From Serinus canaria (lineage: Eukaryota > Chordata > Aves > Passeriformes > Fringillidae): 64,000 nucleotides of DNA. Location: contig NC_066343.1 in NCBI RefSeq assembly GCF_022539315.1, positions 44,895,433 to 44,959,432 of the forward strand, written 5' to 3'. The stretch's first letter is position 1; each line of letters starts with the position of its first letter. The notes beneath the pieces were generated by a model. That model worked only from the letters and a program-made list of their open reading frames with translations. It did not search any database and was not told the DNA's origin. Position numbers and translations under genes: made by a program. Shown one piece after another: positions 50,731 through 63,656 of this stretch.

Positions 50731-51032
50731 GATGCTAATGTTTAGGAAAGTTTTTCTGTATAATTCTGATCAGGATTGAAGGGCAGAATCCCCTTGGTAT
50801 TGCACTTGGGCTGAAGACAAGCACTTATATTTCTTCTTTCAACAGTTGCACTCTAAATCAGTTTCCATATTCTTTATCTGTTTTGATGCCTATTGTACAA
50901 GCAACAATTTTATAAGTCATGCAAAACTAAAGTTTCTTTGAGTAAAGGAGCATCTTTGTTCAAGATTTCTTTACTAGATTTTAAGGTATGTTGGTACTGG
51001 GTGATATTTTGCCACCACAAAAATGAAGGCAG
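50731..51032. other. Unique DNA, no gene seen
   Basis: No repeat family or exon was recognised between the CR1 fragment and the tandem duplication. Confidence 0.45.
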
Positions 51033-51095
51033 GTTTAAATAATTTTTTCCTTGCTGACCACTGTTTAAATAATTTTTTCCTTGCTGACCACTGTT
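51033..51095. repeat. Exact 30-bp tandem duplication
   Basis: A 30-base unit starting GTTTAAATAATTTTTTCC and ending TGACCACT occurs at 51033-51062 and again at 51063-51092 without mismatch; the repeat continues 3 bases further. The lack of divergence points to a recent duplication. It explains the repeated peptide in the antisense frame that crosses it. Confidence 0.95.
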
Positions 51096-52128
51096 CATTT
51101 CTTGTCTCTACCTCTCAGTCATATCCTGTGCTGGCAACAAACAATTGGGTGATCTTCCCTTTCTGCAGCTTAAGAAATTTGACATGATCACAGTTTGCAC
51201 TGAGTTAATTTGTAAACTAGCCTGGATGGACTCTCAGCAAGACATTCTTATCAGGAGTCACCTTCCACATTGGACTCCTTGAACAAGACACCTGATATGC
51301 AAATACATTTCAGTGATTTGCACTTATCACTTATTTAGCAAAGGAGAAATAACCTACGTGTTTTTTGGATTTGGTTTTTTTGTTGCTTCATGAGTTGTTA
51401 AATTACAACCACTAATATTCAATTATATTACCTCATCTATCTGAAATCCTCATAATTTGTGTGAATGTGATTAAATAAATCCCTTACCCCTGAGGCTTTT
51501 GAATGAGTTTGTTTCATTTTGCTGACTGATAAGGGTTGACATATTTAATCTAACATCAAAAGTCAGGAGAGGAAAAGCAGAAGAAAAGCAAACGATATTT
51601 TTTTGAGGTTGAGTAGAAAATTTGTAAGTTACATGAGTACAAATAATTATGCCTTTTCACACTTGTTGAGATAGAGAGGTGTTTTATTCTGGGGGGATTT
51701 TGGAAAAACACATGCCATAGTGGAGTGGATTGCTTCAATGGGTGGCCTGGTTCCATGGGAAGTACATAGCCTGTAGGTAAAACTGAAGAGAACAAAAACA
51801 TTAATTGATTTAACTATAGGGTAAATCTCTTTTATCATCTTGGTTATGTTTAACACTTATTTCTAAGCACTTAAAATCATGAAGCTAGGCGTATCTTTAG
51901 AAGGCTGCAAACACAAATTAGGATTTTTCCCCTTTATATTTACAAAAATTTTGTTTATTTCACAAAAAGTTTATTTCTTGAAGTCATTATTTTAAATTGT
52001 GGTTAGTGATGGATGATTGGAGGATAATAACAACTATTTAAAGTATATGGTTTAGATTCTCACATTATGTCACTTTGCGTTATTTTGTCGTGACAGTTTC
52101 ATGCTATTAAAACTACTGAAGGTAGTAG
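51096..52128. other. Unique DNA, no gene seen
   Basis: No repeat family was recognised. The stretch 51110-51350 is of moderate complexity, with an exact octamer ATGCAAAT near 51297, and could be regulatory. This is inference only. Confidence 0.35.
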
Positions 52129-52314
52129 AATTATCTAACCTTATCAGCTATGCCAGGTCAGAGTATGTCCAGTAATGTTTCTGAAAACAAAGAGAAATCC
52201 ACAATTACAGGCAGCCAGGAGGTTTTTAGTCCAGAAGAACTGAGGAGGATGATCCAGCTGTTTGTACTGCAGCAGCAAAACAGCATAATTTCCACGGAAG
52301 ACTGGGTACAGTAG
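52129..52314 (+). CDS. Possible short exon or ORF, unknown protein
   Basis: From the ATG at 52150 a 54-residue peptide reads to TAG at 52312. It is hydrophilic at first (MPGQSMSSNVSENKEK), then helix-like (SPEELRRMIQLFVLQQQ), ending TEDWVQ. The frame is open upstream to 52129. Possible splice signals are an AG after a CTAAC-containing stretch ('tctaaccttatcag', ending 52147) and a GTACAGT after TGG at 52305. The composition looks more protein-like than other short frames here, but length alone is expected by chance, and a competing 68-codon frame lies on the - strand. No family is recognised. Treat it as an untested candidate. Confidence 0.15.
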   Translation, partial: NYLTLSAMPGQSMSSNVSENKEKSTITGSQEVFSPEELRRMIQLFVLQQQNSIISTEDWVQ

Positions 52315-54976
52315 AGATTGCTTATCTTGACTGCTGGCTCCTTGCTTCAATGTAATTAGTTATTATTATAATGCTAGGACCTAGAGGCTTTAAAAAATAT
52401 ATCTCAGAATTGCTCTGAATTACTTGTTTAAGGGAATAGAGAAAAACAAGACAGAGAATAGGGTCAGCTGCAATAAGCAACATGAATAGTGCAACAGCAG
52501 CAGATGCCAGTGGTGTGTTGGTTGGGGGAACATGTGGTGAGGTGATGAAGACTAATTAAAAGGCGTGGATGAAAGGAAGGAAAAAAAAGTGAGACAAAAG
52601 ATAAAATAAAGAGAGCACAGAGCAGTGGATGTAACCAAGGAAAAGAGTAAAGGAGAGCTGTGCCAAACTCATCATTTTCTTTTTACTTCAGAGGGGTCTT
52701 ATTTGCACTTTTGCAGCCATTCCCCACAGATCTTCCCCAAGGGTGAGTTCCTCAAATCCAATGATATGTCCCCAAAATGTTGAGGATTCTGGGGGAGTAA
52801 GCTGAACTTTGTCTTGACTGCTTCTCATTCATTTTTTTTTTTTCACCTTAATTTTGCTGCTGCTTCTTTTAACTTGTCAGCTTATCTAATCATTAGTCTC
52901 AGTTTCTCCAGGTGCTGAAACAGAATTAACATCTAAAGATGAAAAGGCTATAAAAAATGCTCAATCATTCCTGTTCATGTCAGGCTTTGCAATGAAACTG
53001 TTTTCTCACTTGTCACCTGTCTGTGCTTGTTCTTCACAATATTTTTAATGGATCTGTAACTATCAAAATGAGCTCTGAGATGAGCTCAGAATCATATATT
53101 ATTGGTTTTAAAGAACTGAAGGTGAGAATGACTGTATCAATGGAAGTTTTTTGACTTTTATTTTTTAGAGGGGCTTTGTGTGGCTATCAGTGTTATAACC
53201 TTTAGGCTAGAGTAATCATTCTGCAGCTGCTTTTTTTCCATCTAAGCTTATCTGAAACTGCAACACAATTCAGATTAAAAAAGAGACCTGGTAATTTTGT
53301 GATGGATGAGCAATCTCTTAAGTTCTTTAAATTTTTCTGCCCAATGCCCATAGTTAAAATCTTCTTTAGTCTCCTGGCACAAAAGTAAAGTGGCATAAGT
53401 TTTAGAGATAAAAAATTTCTGGCAAAGCCTTTCTATCTACAGGAAGTAAACATGCACTCTTCATAGTAAGTATGCCTATGATAAGCTTCTTAATTACCCG
53501 TTGAAAATTCATGAACTATATCAATAATTATCTATCTTTAAAGGAAGGATTACTTTTAAGGTAAGTTAAACATTACATTTAGAGGCTTTTACCTGGAAAT
53601 ACTTCAAAAAGCCCCCTTTCCCACTGTAGATGGGCTCACAGTTTTTTTGAGCATGATTTTTGGGTAAGACAAGTTCCCCAATACTAAGCTTAAATTATAA
53701 AAAATAAAGGAAAAAGACAGGGATGGCAACAGAGGAGTTATTTTTATTGCTATGGTTGTGAAACTTTTCAGACAAACTTTGAGTTTGATATGTTTTCCTT
53801 TGCTGGCCTCTGAATAACTTCTGACTACATCTAAATGTATCTTCCTTCACTTTTCAACACAAATCATAGGAGTTACAAGAGGAAAATTTATATGTGATAA
53901 ACTGAAATTCCTATAAACTCCTATTAGGTTTTATAAATTATGTCCTTTTACTCATCATAAACTACACCCTTAGCCAACCTTTAAATTCTGCATGTTTTAT
54001 TATATAGGTTCTGAATTTAAAGCCTAGTGATGCTTTAATAAAAAATTGAAATAAAATAAAAGCTTAGTAACTTAAAAAAGAGGTAGATTTAATATTTGAA
54101 ATTATGCTAATAATGTTTAATTTTCTGGGATCATTTATGGTTTTCACTTCAAGTCACCTGATCTGGGTCAGCGGCAATAGTTTTCTGACTGTAGCTAGTA
54201 TACCCAATATTAACTGCATTTTTCAAGGCTGAAGAACTGTTTGAAAAAGAAGAGTTGTTAAATGATAAAAATTCTCTCCTTCCATTTTCTGTGCTACCCA
54301 TCTTACTTGGATGGATAATTTATGCTTTTCAGCAAGACATTTTTTCTTTTGTAGCACACCAATTATTGCTGGACACAGATGATTCAGTACATTTTTTCAC
54401 TCATATTTTGTTATTATTTGCATGATGACCATGTATTGGAGACCATTCTCTGCACATTAAAAAAAAAAAAGCAGAGAAAATAAGAATGAAAATAATTCTC
54501 TTCTAGAAGATGATGGTCATCATAATGTCTTTCATTCTCTTTGCTTTTATTGAACACAAAAACATGATGGAGCATGAGCCGCTAACAGTTCTATGAAACA
54601 CTGGAAGTGGAGGCAAGACCAGCCTAAGTTCTGAGCACTGTCCCAGCATCAAGGCATGACTTACAGTGATGAAAACCCTGCTGTGATTTATTGCTGATAA
54701 ATGAGGAGCACTAAATTTAATTCACTCTCTATACATGGTTCTTCCATCTTCAGAAATGTTTGGGACATGAATAAATTTTTTCTCCTGTTTCTTATGCTGC
54801 ATTTTTTATTGTTGTCATTAACTTAGCTGTCACATGAAGAAACAGGTTCACTGGTCAGTGTACAAACGTATATGAGGACATAGTTCTTGATGGAAGGTAT
54901 TTCCATGCAGGAAGCACAGCTTCAGAAGAAACATTAATTCTTCTCCTATTGTTAGTTTTCTGCAGAGTCCTGAAAG
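52315..54976. other. Unique AT-rich DNA, no gene seen
   Basis: No clear repeat family or exon was recognised. 'cagaatcatatattattggt' then 'tttaaagaact' (53088-53118) may be a very old inverted CR1 terminus, too eroded to call. Confidence 0.4.
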
Positions 54977-55037
54977 TTCTGGAAATTTAAAATGTGCAGA
55001 GAATTCTGGAAATTTGAAATGTGCAGAATGTGCAGAA
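54977..55037. repeat. Imperfect 27-bp tandem duplication
   Basis: 'ttctggaaatttaaaatgtg' then 'cagagaa' (from 54977) is repeated with one substitution as 'ttctggaaatttgaaatgtg' then 'cagaa' (from 55004). It is followed by an extra 'tgtgcagaat' unit. Confidence 0.85.
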
Positions 55038-58000
55038 TATCAAAAAGCTGCAGTTTGTGTTCTGCTTACACCTCTTCTAATACCCCAAAAGATTTACCTC
55101 GGCTTTGACTCTGAATAGTCAGCTTCACTGCTTTTTTGTTGAAAGTCTTTCATTATACAATGAGAGCCATTTTTGACCTGAAGACTGTTTTTCTTTGTAT
55201 ATATGTTTTAAAAGACCCATTATGATTGGTACTTATTAGTCAGGTTTTCTTCATTTAAAGCAGATTTAACTTGCATTGTTTTTGAGTAAGAGGCCACTGT
55301 GAAATGCTTCAACACCTAACTAACCAGCAAAATTATTTTAGTCTATGGAACCGGAAAGACACAATCTGAGGATTTTGGGTTTTTATAATAGCATTGTGCC
55401 CCTTTCTGCTCATAAAACCAACAGCACCTCCAAGATCGTATCTAAACTGCCCCCACACATCTAGAAACATAAAGGCATCAGGCAGGGATGTCAAAACACA
55501 AAACCAATTGACTGCCTTTTCTGGGGCCCTTTGAGGATCTGTGCATTTGTAGATTGTGTGGAAGAGGCTGTGAAACTGGGGTCTTGGTCATCACATCTTC
55601 CCGGGCACATTACACCAGGACACCTGGTAAAACACTTTTAAAAAATTGTCCTACCTTGTAGTCAAGATCCTCACCTATCAAAGAAAAAGGTATAGAACTG
55701 AACTGTAGTAAATGTGATATTCTGCATTGACTATGATACTCAGAATAACCTTAATGAAATCTTGAAGAAATAAATTGAACCTATAATGTCTATTTAGCAT
55801 CAGAGCTGAAACAAACAAGCAAACAAAAAATGAAAAGAATGCTACTTTGTCCATTCAAAATATCTTTTGAGAAGAGGATTAATGCATGCCCTCAATGCTG
55901 AAGTGCTGTTCTCTCTATTCCCTGTCTTCCCTTTTTAACAGTGCCTAAATTAGACTAAATTTTCACTGAAGTGAGAGTCTTTTGTAATTTATAGACCAAA
56001 GGTGCTGACTGCATGCAGAAACCTGGAATAAATGTGCATTATTGATACAGCTGAGTTTCTCATCAATATGTAATGTATTGTACTGTTCAATTTGTAGTTT
56101 TGAGATGCTATGTGCCAAAATACCTTTAATTTAAACGCAGATGTAATACCTCCCTAAAAGAGAATTTTAGCACAGCTTTTGGAAGCTGAGTGTTTTCACA
56201 TATGTAGAAACTGACTATGATTCAATTCACTGAAGGTTATTTATATCTCAGAACTTACTGTCCTAAAACTGCCTGTCCCATTGGAAATATGATTCAGATG
56301 CCCTGAACTGAAGAAATATTTTCCTTTTTCCTGTGTAAAATATGAAACAAAAGACAACTGAAAACAACCTCATTAAAACAATTCCTTTGTCCTTCTTTAA
56401 CAAAGTAAATTTTAAAGGCACATGGCAGTTTCCCTACATAGGTGGTCTATTTTATGTGTTAACCTCTCAGCAACCTCTGAGATACAATGTGAGTTATTGA
56501 TGAGTTCTGAGGATTTCTAATCTGTTGAAAATCAGCACATTGTGCAATGAGAGATATCAGGTTTTTGTCTATTAGAGACTAAATTTCCAAGTGCAAGAGA
56601 TTTCTTTCAAAAGCATTTCTCGTCCTCGGCTACTTCCATCTATGCTCAGGCTAGGTGAAGGTGTTAACCAGGATGACCCTTCCCTGCTGGCTGTGTTCCC
56701 TTTACTGTTTGGGAAGACAAAATTGGTTTTCACAAGCAATTGTGAGAAGTTGACATCATCGTTGTGCCCATGTGTGATGTTTAGGTATGCTCCAGGGATG
56801 ACTACTGGAAGTGTTTCTTTTCATATTTGGTAGTCCTGGTGCTTTTTACCGTCTTTTAATTGGAGGCTGAATATCTTTGCATGTATGAAGGCAGGCAAAA
56901 GAAGCTTCTTTTAATGAGAAAAAATGGATTCTGTGGGCCAGACCCTTAGGTGGCATAAATCATGCCTGCTCTGTTGAAGCCACTGGACACATACCAGCTA
57001 CTTCACAGAGGAAGCAGCCATGTGCTCTGTGTGACTTTTTTTTTTGGAAGCATCTTTATAGAATTACAAATGTGTTTCATATCCTTGGTCCTAGGAGGAG
57101 AACAAGCCAACACTTGACCGTATTCCAGCTTTCTAAATACAGTAATTTAATGATGCCAGTTAATCAGTCAGCTAACTTGCATGGAAAGTCTTAAAAAATG
57201 AGAAAATAGAACTTCTAGTTGTTACTGTTAGACAAAATTCCTTTTTTTTTTTAATATAATTTGTGTCATTTCTTTCAGTGCCAAGTAAAAGCAGAGGCAT
57301 TTTTCACCCTCTAAATCTTCCAAACTGTCACTACCCATAGTCTGAGACAGTTGTGAGAGAGGAGTTGGACTGCTTCAGGGTTTAATGTGGTCTCTGTGAG
57401 GGCTGGGTCTGTCATTGCCCAGTGATGTAATTTCATTAGTTTGTACAAAATGGTTGGGCTGGTACAAGTTGCTTGCAGACACTTACATTCCTACTACCTA
57501 CACAGGAAAACAGTTTTTAATAGCAGATAGCAGAAACGGGATGGAAATGTTCTTGCTTGAACTGGTGCCACATGGCTGCATCAGCCCATTTAGGGGTGAG
57601 CCAGGGGCAGTCTTTCATCAGTCTGACATACCTACAGTTGACTGGAACACAGAAGTACTGCCAAATTAGCAATAAAAGGGAGGGAAAAATATCCCTGAAG
57701 GTATATTTCTGAAATTTGTTTTCCTGAGACTTATTAAATAGGCCAGGAAGGACCATTATATCACCCCATCTCACCTTTTGTACATCATAGGCCATTAAAA
57801 CATCGCTTAGCTATCCCTACACATAGCCTTAAACCTGTCAGAGGGTTAAACAAATCTGCAGTCTGAAAGTAGCTAGGGCCTCCAGAAAAGGAACTGGAAG
57901 ATCCATGGTACTGCTGACACCTGAAGCTCTAGACATTTCAGTGTACTGCATACGTGGAAGACTAGTCCAGACAGCCTTGGAAGACAAACCACATTCCATA

Positions 58001-58205
58001 TGGTAAAGTAAGGTTTAAAAACCCCTGAAAAAGTGGACCTGGTAATCATTGTTATTCTAATATCACAAGAAATTCTCTTGTTGTCTATGGAAATGAAGAT
58101 GTTCTAGGTGAGTGGCTGGGGAAAGTGCTGTACTATAGGGTATCTATGAGGAACGATTGGACTTCTACCATATGGGAGAAGCATGCCTGGACTATCAAGC
58201 TGGCT
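55038..58205. other. Unique AT-rich DNA, no gene seen
   Basis: No repeat family, exon or RNA gene was recognised. Confidence 0.45.
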
Positions 58206-58261
58206 TTGCCAAGGATTAATAACATCTCTATAGTATGAGAGGATTGCCAAGGATTAATAAC
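58206..58261. repeat. 18-bp direct repeat, 38-bp period
   Basis: TTGCCAAGGATTAATAAC occurs at 58206-58223 and again, exactly, at 58244-58261. Related 'ctctata' and 'ctctaca' follow each copy, so the unit is a slightly decayed 38-bp tandem duplication. Confidence 0.85.
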
Positions 58262-60879
58262 CCCTCTACAGGTCTGGAGCAGCCCTTTTGCGCAAAAGCG
58301 ATACTCCATCTCTTCCCCAGGACAACTGTTAGTGTGGTTGTACTCTGAGGAGCCACTGTTCCATAGATGTATGTGTGTACATGGGAAACATGGAAACACA
58401 AATAGGATCTAAAACCCACAAGAGAGAAGTCTCCTATGCTCTGATTTAAACTCAGAGAGAGTGACTCTGCCAACCTCTGTGCTGTCTGGGACAGTGATGT
58501 GTTATGTATGCTCTTGCCTGATTTCTTTCCTTCCCTTGCACCTTGGTGGTTTTGCAGCCAGATCTCAATATTCCCTTCAAGCTGTCAGCAAAGCCAAAAA
58601 TACTGTTTTTTTTTTAATGGGACAGCATAGTCACATAGATGTAGATGTAAAAACCGTAAAGGAAATGGAAAAAAAAAAAGAAAAATCTTCAAACAACACA
58701 ATCTTTAATCAAACATTTTGATTACAGAAATATAAAATGCTCATGACCAACACAAATCTAGAGAAATCCTCTGTGGGAGTGACAGTGTAGTGAAAAAATG
58801 ACCACTACATATTGAGAAATTACTGCCAATCACTAGGCTACTAAAAGAAAACAAGAAAAATGGATATGGCATAGCTATGTAGCAAGCTGATCTGGGTGCG
58901 GTGGAGCTCATGGGAGGTGATCAGCCAGTGAAATAAATTTAGTGACCTTTATTTGAGTACTGCTTAGTTTTTCAGACAGAAGCTCTCAGTGACTACATCA
59001 CAGACTTTCAAGAATATGCGATCAGATTTTCTTGTTTCCTGCTCTACTCATCACATTTTATACTGCATTTACACTAATACTTCTAGTACCCTGCACATGT
59101 GCTTTTCAGAAGCAAGTACACAACTAAATTTTGAAATGCCAGATAGCGTGTTCAATATTGCCTGCTTTACTGCTTCACATTGCTAAATGTGAGCTTCTGC
59201 TTGCAAAACATTTTCCCACATGAGGAAAAAATACAGGCCCAATATGCCTCTTGTTGTTTGACTTCGCACTGTAATATACTCATTAGGTGGAACTTTGAAT
59301 TTTAGCTCTTAAAAATATGTAAAATTGTAATTAATTAAGGTTGCTATTTCTCATAATGTAGATAACTAAAGGCTGTTAAAGTATCTGTAACAGGATAAAA
59401 CAGTGGGATAACTATGTTCAAGCTAGAACAGCTCTCTGTAACATCAGAAGTAAATGTCAACCAATTACAAAAGAAGCAATTATAGAGGGTTAACTGCTAT
59501 GAAATTAATATTGCTTGTTAATCTCTAGGTAAGCTTTAATAATCACTTGATAGCTATTTAATTCACAAGAAATCTAAATGAAGAGTTATTTTCTCAATTT
59601 GATATTTGTGTCTTTAACCGTGCCACTGGGAGTTGGGTAGCTAAAGCCTTGTTCTTAGCATAGAGACCATATAATCTGAATAGGAACCTTAATTAAATAT
59701 TACCAAATGTATTTTAGTTGGCAGTAGAAGGCAAAAGACAAAGTCTTGGATCTAAACAGAAGCCTCAGATCTACTGGCAGTGCTCAGGGGAAGGAAGGGC
59801 TGTGATTCATGCTTGATTTGTTTTGTTGGAATGAGGTACAGCAGCTAAGTTTAGATACCTGCAGCTTGGGCCAAAACTTTAACAAAAGTTGGGGAGTGGT
59901 GTAGAGCAGGACAGAGAGAGAAATCAGTCAGCAGCTTACTTTGGTGTCCTTCTGTTGCCTGAGATCTACTACTTGACCATTCATTGTGGCTGTGAGTAGT
60001 TTCTGGTTGCAGATTGGGTTTCCTTTTCCCATCCATTGCCATGCTAAATGGTCAGCAGTAATATTAACAGGGTGAGCATTATATCTTTTTAATTAAAAAG
60101 TGGATAGAGTTTAGAAATGAAGATAAAGCCTAGCATCTTATTCTAAACATCTTATTCATCTTTGTGTTTGGAAATCTCCCTCCCCTTTTTTCATTACAAA
60201 TTCAATCTTCAATTTTGGTAGAAACAGTAAAACAGTGGGATCATGATTGAACACAATATTTATTCCACTACTGGTATACCTCTTGGCTATGCCAAAATAT
60301 TTCAGTACTGCTGTTTTTAGTCCAGCACTTCAAGTCCTACTGCAATCAAGAAAGACAATGCAGAAATGGGAAATGGATTCTTCACTGCATTCTTCACTGC
60401 TTCTTGCATTCAGTTTACTAGTTCAGCTAGATCTGATTGTACCAATTAAAGGTACAAGAGTTATTGCAAAGTGCAGGATGCAAGTTCTGACTCTCTGACC
60501 TCATAAAGTCTGTAGTGATGGAAATTAAATTTGTCATATCTTTGAGTTGGCTAATAACACAACTGAAAAGAAGGAATCCTAAAGACCCTTACACTCAATG
60601 TTTTTCAAGCTTCTCTCATTTTACATGTGTTGAAAAAATATAGCATGGATTCTTTTCAATTATTGTATAACTCTATTACTGTAATACACAAAAAATGTAT
60701 GAATCAAAAGTAAACACGTCCCTGAATGTGAGTACTACTAGAAAATTACCTAAAGAATTATAGTTCTTTATCTGGTTAGGGATACCTTTATATGTTTTCT
60801 TTTCTTATGATCTTTTATAGCATGAACAACAACAAAAAGCTGAATTATTTAAATGGCACAGTGATTAATTTCTGAAGCA
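58262..60879. other. Unique AT-rich DNA, no gene seen
   Basis: No repeat family or exon was recognised up to the LTR at 60880. Confidence 0.45.
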
Positions 60880-61470
60880 TGTTGTGGTTTAAGACCAGCT
60901 GGAAATTAAGCTTCTCGGTCAACCCCCTTCTCTCCCTACTTCAAGAGGGTGGAATAGAAAGAAAAATCAAAGTCAAACCTTTAGATTGCAATAAGAACAG
61001 TTCTATAATTGAAAATAAAGTAAAAGTTAATAATGGTAAACTATAATAAAATAGTAATAATGGTAAACTATATTAAAAGTGATGATAATAATAAGAGAAA
61101 AAACAAGTGATGCACAATGCAACTGCTCACCACTCACTGACTGATGCCAGACTCTCCTTCCCAAACCCAGATTGACCCCTTCTGGATACCTCTCCCAGTT
61201 ATATGCTGGGCATGACATTTTATGGTGTAGCATATCCTTCTGGACAGTTCAGGTCCCCTGTCCTGGCTCTGTTCCCTCCCAGTTCCTTTCATTCACCTTC
61301 TCTCTGGCAGAGCATGAGACAAGGAAAAATCCTCTATTTAGGATAAACAGAACTTAGCTAAAAACCAAAACATCAGTGCATTAACATAACCCCTCTCATT
61401 CGGAATGCAAAACACAGCAGTGTAATAGCCACGGAGAAGAAATTAACTCTCTCCTAGCTGAAACCAGAAT
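60880..61470 (-). mobile_element. Avian ERVL-type solo LTR, antisense
   Basis: The + strand begins 'tgttgtggtttaagaccagc', the complement of the LTR 3' end ggggttaaaccacaaca. It continues 'gtgatgcacaatgcaactgc' (61109), 'ccacctcactg'-like and cccagttatatgctgggcat-like segments (61120-61215), 'gtcccctgtcctggctctgt' (61252), 'agcatgagacaaggaaaaat' (61311), 'aaaacatcagtgcattaaca' (61367) and 'aattaactctctcctagctg' then 'aaaccag' (61441-61467). Sense is therefore the - strand. It belongs to the same family as 18229-18733 but in opposite orientation. The terminal CA has decayed and no target-site duplication is visible. Only the LTR is present. Confidence 0.87.
61028..61078. repeat. 27-bp tandem repeat inside the LTR
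   Basis: 'taataatggtaaactata' then 'ataaaa' (from 61028) is repeated with one change from 61055 ('taataatggtaaactata' then 'ttaaaa'). It lies in the AT-rich 'ataataatg' segment of the LTR, where the family normally has variable TAA-rich repeats. Confidence 0.85.
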
Positions 61471-63656
61471 ATTTTGTCACAATGAATTTTGTAAGAACAC
61501 GTGACAATACAACAAAGAATTGTTATTGTTATGGAAGGTAAACCAGTCATCATGCTAAGAAATTACAGACCAGAATAAAGCATTCGTTTATTGGGACTTT
61601 TTTGCCAACATGAGAAAAAAAACCTTTCGGTAGAATAAGAAAAGTATATTATCGAGGCACACTCTATACCTACCCATCTCTCTTTTCCACTGCCAAAATT
61701 CCACTCAAAACGATTTTCAACTACTTTGTTTTGGATTTCTGCTAAATGATAAAAACCAAAACCCAATAAAACCACTCTTTTATATAATGAAAGCTCTGCC
61801 AGAAGCAAAAATGTGAAAGGTAGATGAAATTAGCAAGTAGTCTTGGTAATTAAGAAAGAGGAATAAAAATACCCTACAGAAAATTGTTAAATTATTCCAG
61901 GTTAATAAGAAAGGCACACCCTTTTAATTTTGTATCTTAAACTTTGGAATGAATGCTGCTAGAGCTCTTTCAGAAATAAATATGAAACTTCAGTAAAATA
62001 ATGGCAGAGTATTTCACAAATGCAGGCGAAAATTTCTTCTAAATAACTCTCAAAATAATAGCAGATTTTTTTTTTCTAATCAGCCAAGTGCAAAAATATA
62101 TTGTGATAATATGATTTTTTTCATTGGTCTTTGGAGTAAGTAGGTTTTTGTAATACATCTTCAGAAATTTTTGTCTGAAAATTGTGAAACATTTTGCCCA
62201 GTAAATCAAACTCAGCTTCATACAACTGCAACAGATGAAATTAATTTATTTTATAGCTGGAGAAATTAATTTAGCTGGGATGGTCACCCAGCAATCCTGT
62301 GTTCAAAGTAGGTATAATTCTTTTTTCATAATATCTTTAATTCTAGATTCTGATGACTTGAGCAGTTAATTTACATTCCATTCCTATATTGTTATTGATT
62401 ATGAAGTAAGAAAATATAAGTAATGCTTGACAATTTTCCATGTGAACTTTATAGTAAGAAATATGCTAGAAGGAAAAGAACAGTTTTATTGAGGAACATT
62501 ATTCAATAACATGGAGAGCAACATAGAAAAAAACCAACATAAAAAATTCTTTTAAATAAACTTACTCCACAGCAAATGTTCTAGTGTTTCCTGTGCCCAT
62601 TATCATCCCTTGTTACTGACTTTGACAGTGTTCCAGGAACTATATTTTTCACAGAGAAGAACTTCTTAAAAATTTTACCAGTAAAGCAGATTCAAGGGAC
62701 TTTTCTGCCATCATTTTACCTTTTAACCTAGAGTCATATTGGTTAAGGAAACTTGAGAAGAAAATCTGGCCTTTAGCTGTATTTGACTTAGTCTGACCAT
62801 TTGATAATATCCCAGAACATTAAGCAGGATATGGTAAAATCTGAAGAAAAAACCAAACAGTTAGAAATATTTTAGCACTACCTTCCTTTTATTTTCTTAT
62901 TGAAAGATAATTTAGGTGCAGATTACCTATTTTAAAGCAATGGTGAATAATTCTAGAGGTGAATTTAGTAAGAGTAGCCCAGAAACACGCAAATGCGGGT
63001 TTTGAGGTTATATTTTTGAACACTAGAATTTAATAAGATATAATTTGTCTCTTTTTATCACCAGTGTACCATGCAAAACATTTACTTACTGAAGCATTAG
63101 ACGCAACAAACATGAAAGAGGCATAAATTGTGCCCTTGTTGGTTAAGATTGTGCTTTTTCATTCCTACAGATTTTTGGTGGTATGTGGCATTTAATTAGT
63201 GTAACATTTCTTATTTGGAAATTATTGTCAGTTTTTTTCGTATCTGCCTAAATTATTTTTTATTTTTAGTGTATATTCGTGGAGCTCATGCTTGCATAGG
63301 TAAATGGTAAATAAAGCAAGATGCTGGCTTTGAAATCAGAACTTCCTCAGAGCTTGGGATGCTTGGAGTTTTCTTGCTATGAGGAGTAGGTGAGGCTGGG
63401 TTTAGTAGAGGGTTTGAAATTTCTGTGTTTGGGATGATTCGGATTAGTAGTTTAATACTCCTGCCTGCCTAGTTATAAAACTAGGTGAATTAAAATAATT
63501 TTTTCATGTTTGTGCCGTGGCCTCTTTGTCAAAAGACAAGCTGAACTGCCTTTCATGTATGAGAATTTGCTGTTCCAGTGGGGCATTTTATTCTGAAGAA
63601 GCTTAAAATGTCCATTTTACGATGCTGACATGAAGATTTTAATTGTCCTGTTATTG
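61471..63656. other. Unique AT-rich DNA, no gene seen
   Basis: No repeat family, exon or RNA gene was recognised between the LTR and the final CR1. Confidence 0.45.

Noticed and set aside
53088..53118. Possible inverted CR1 terminus (cagaatcatatattattgg)
   Set aside because: Only about 30 bases resemble the consensus and no downstream CR1 sequence follows.
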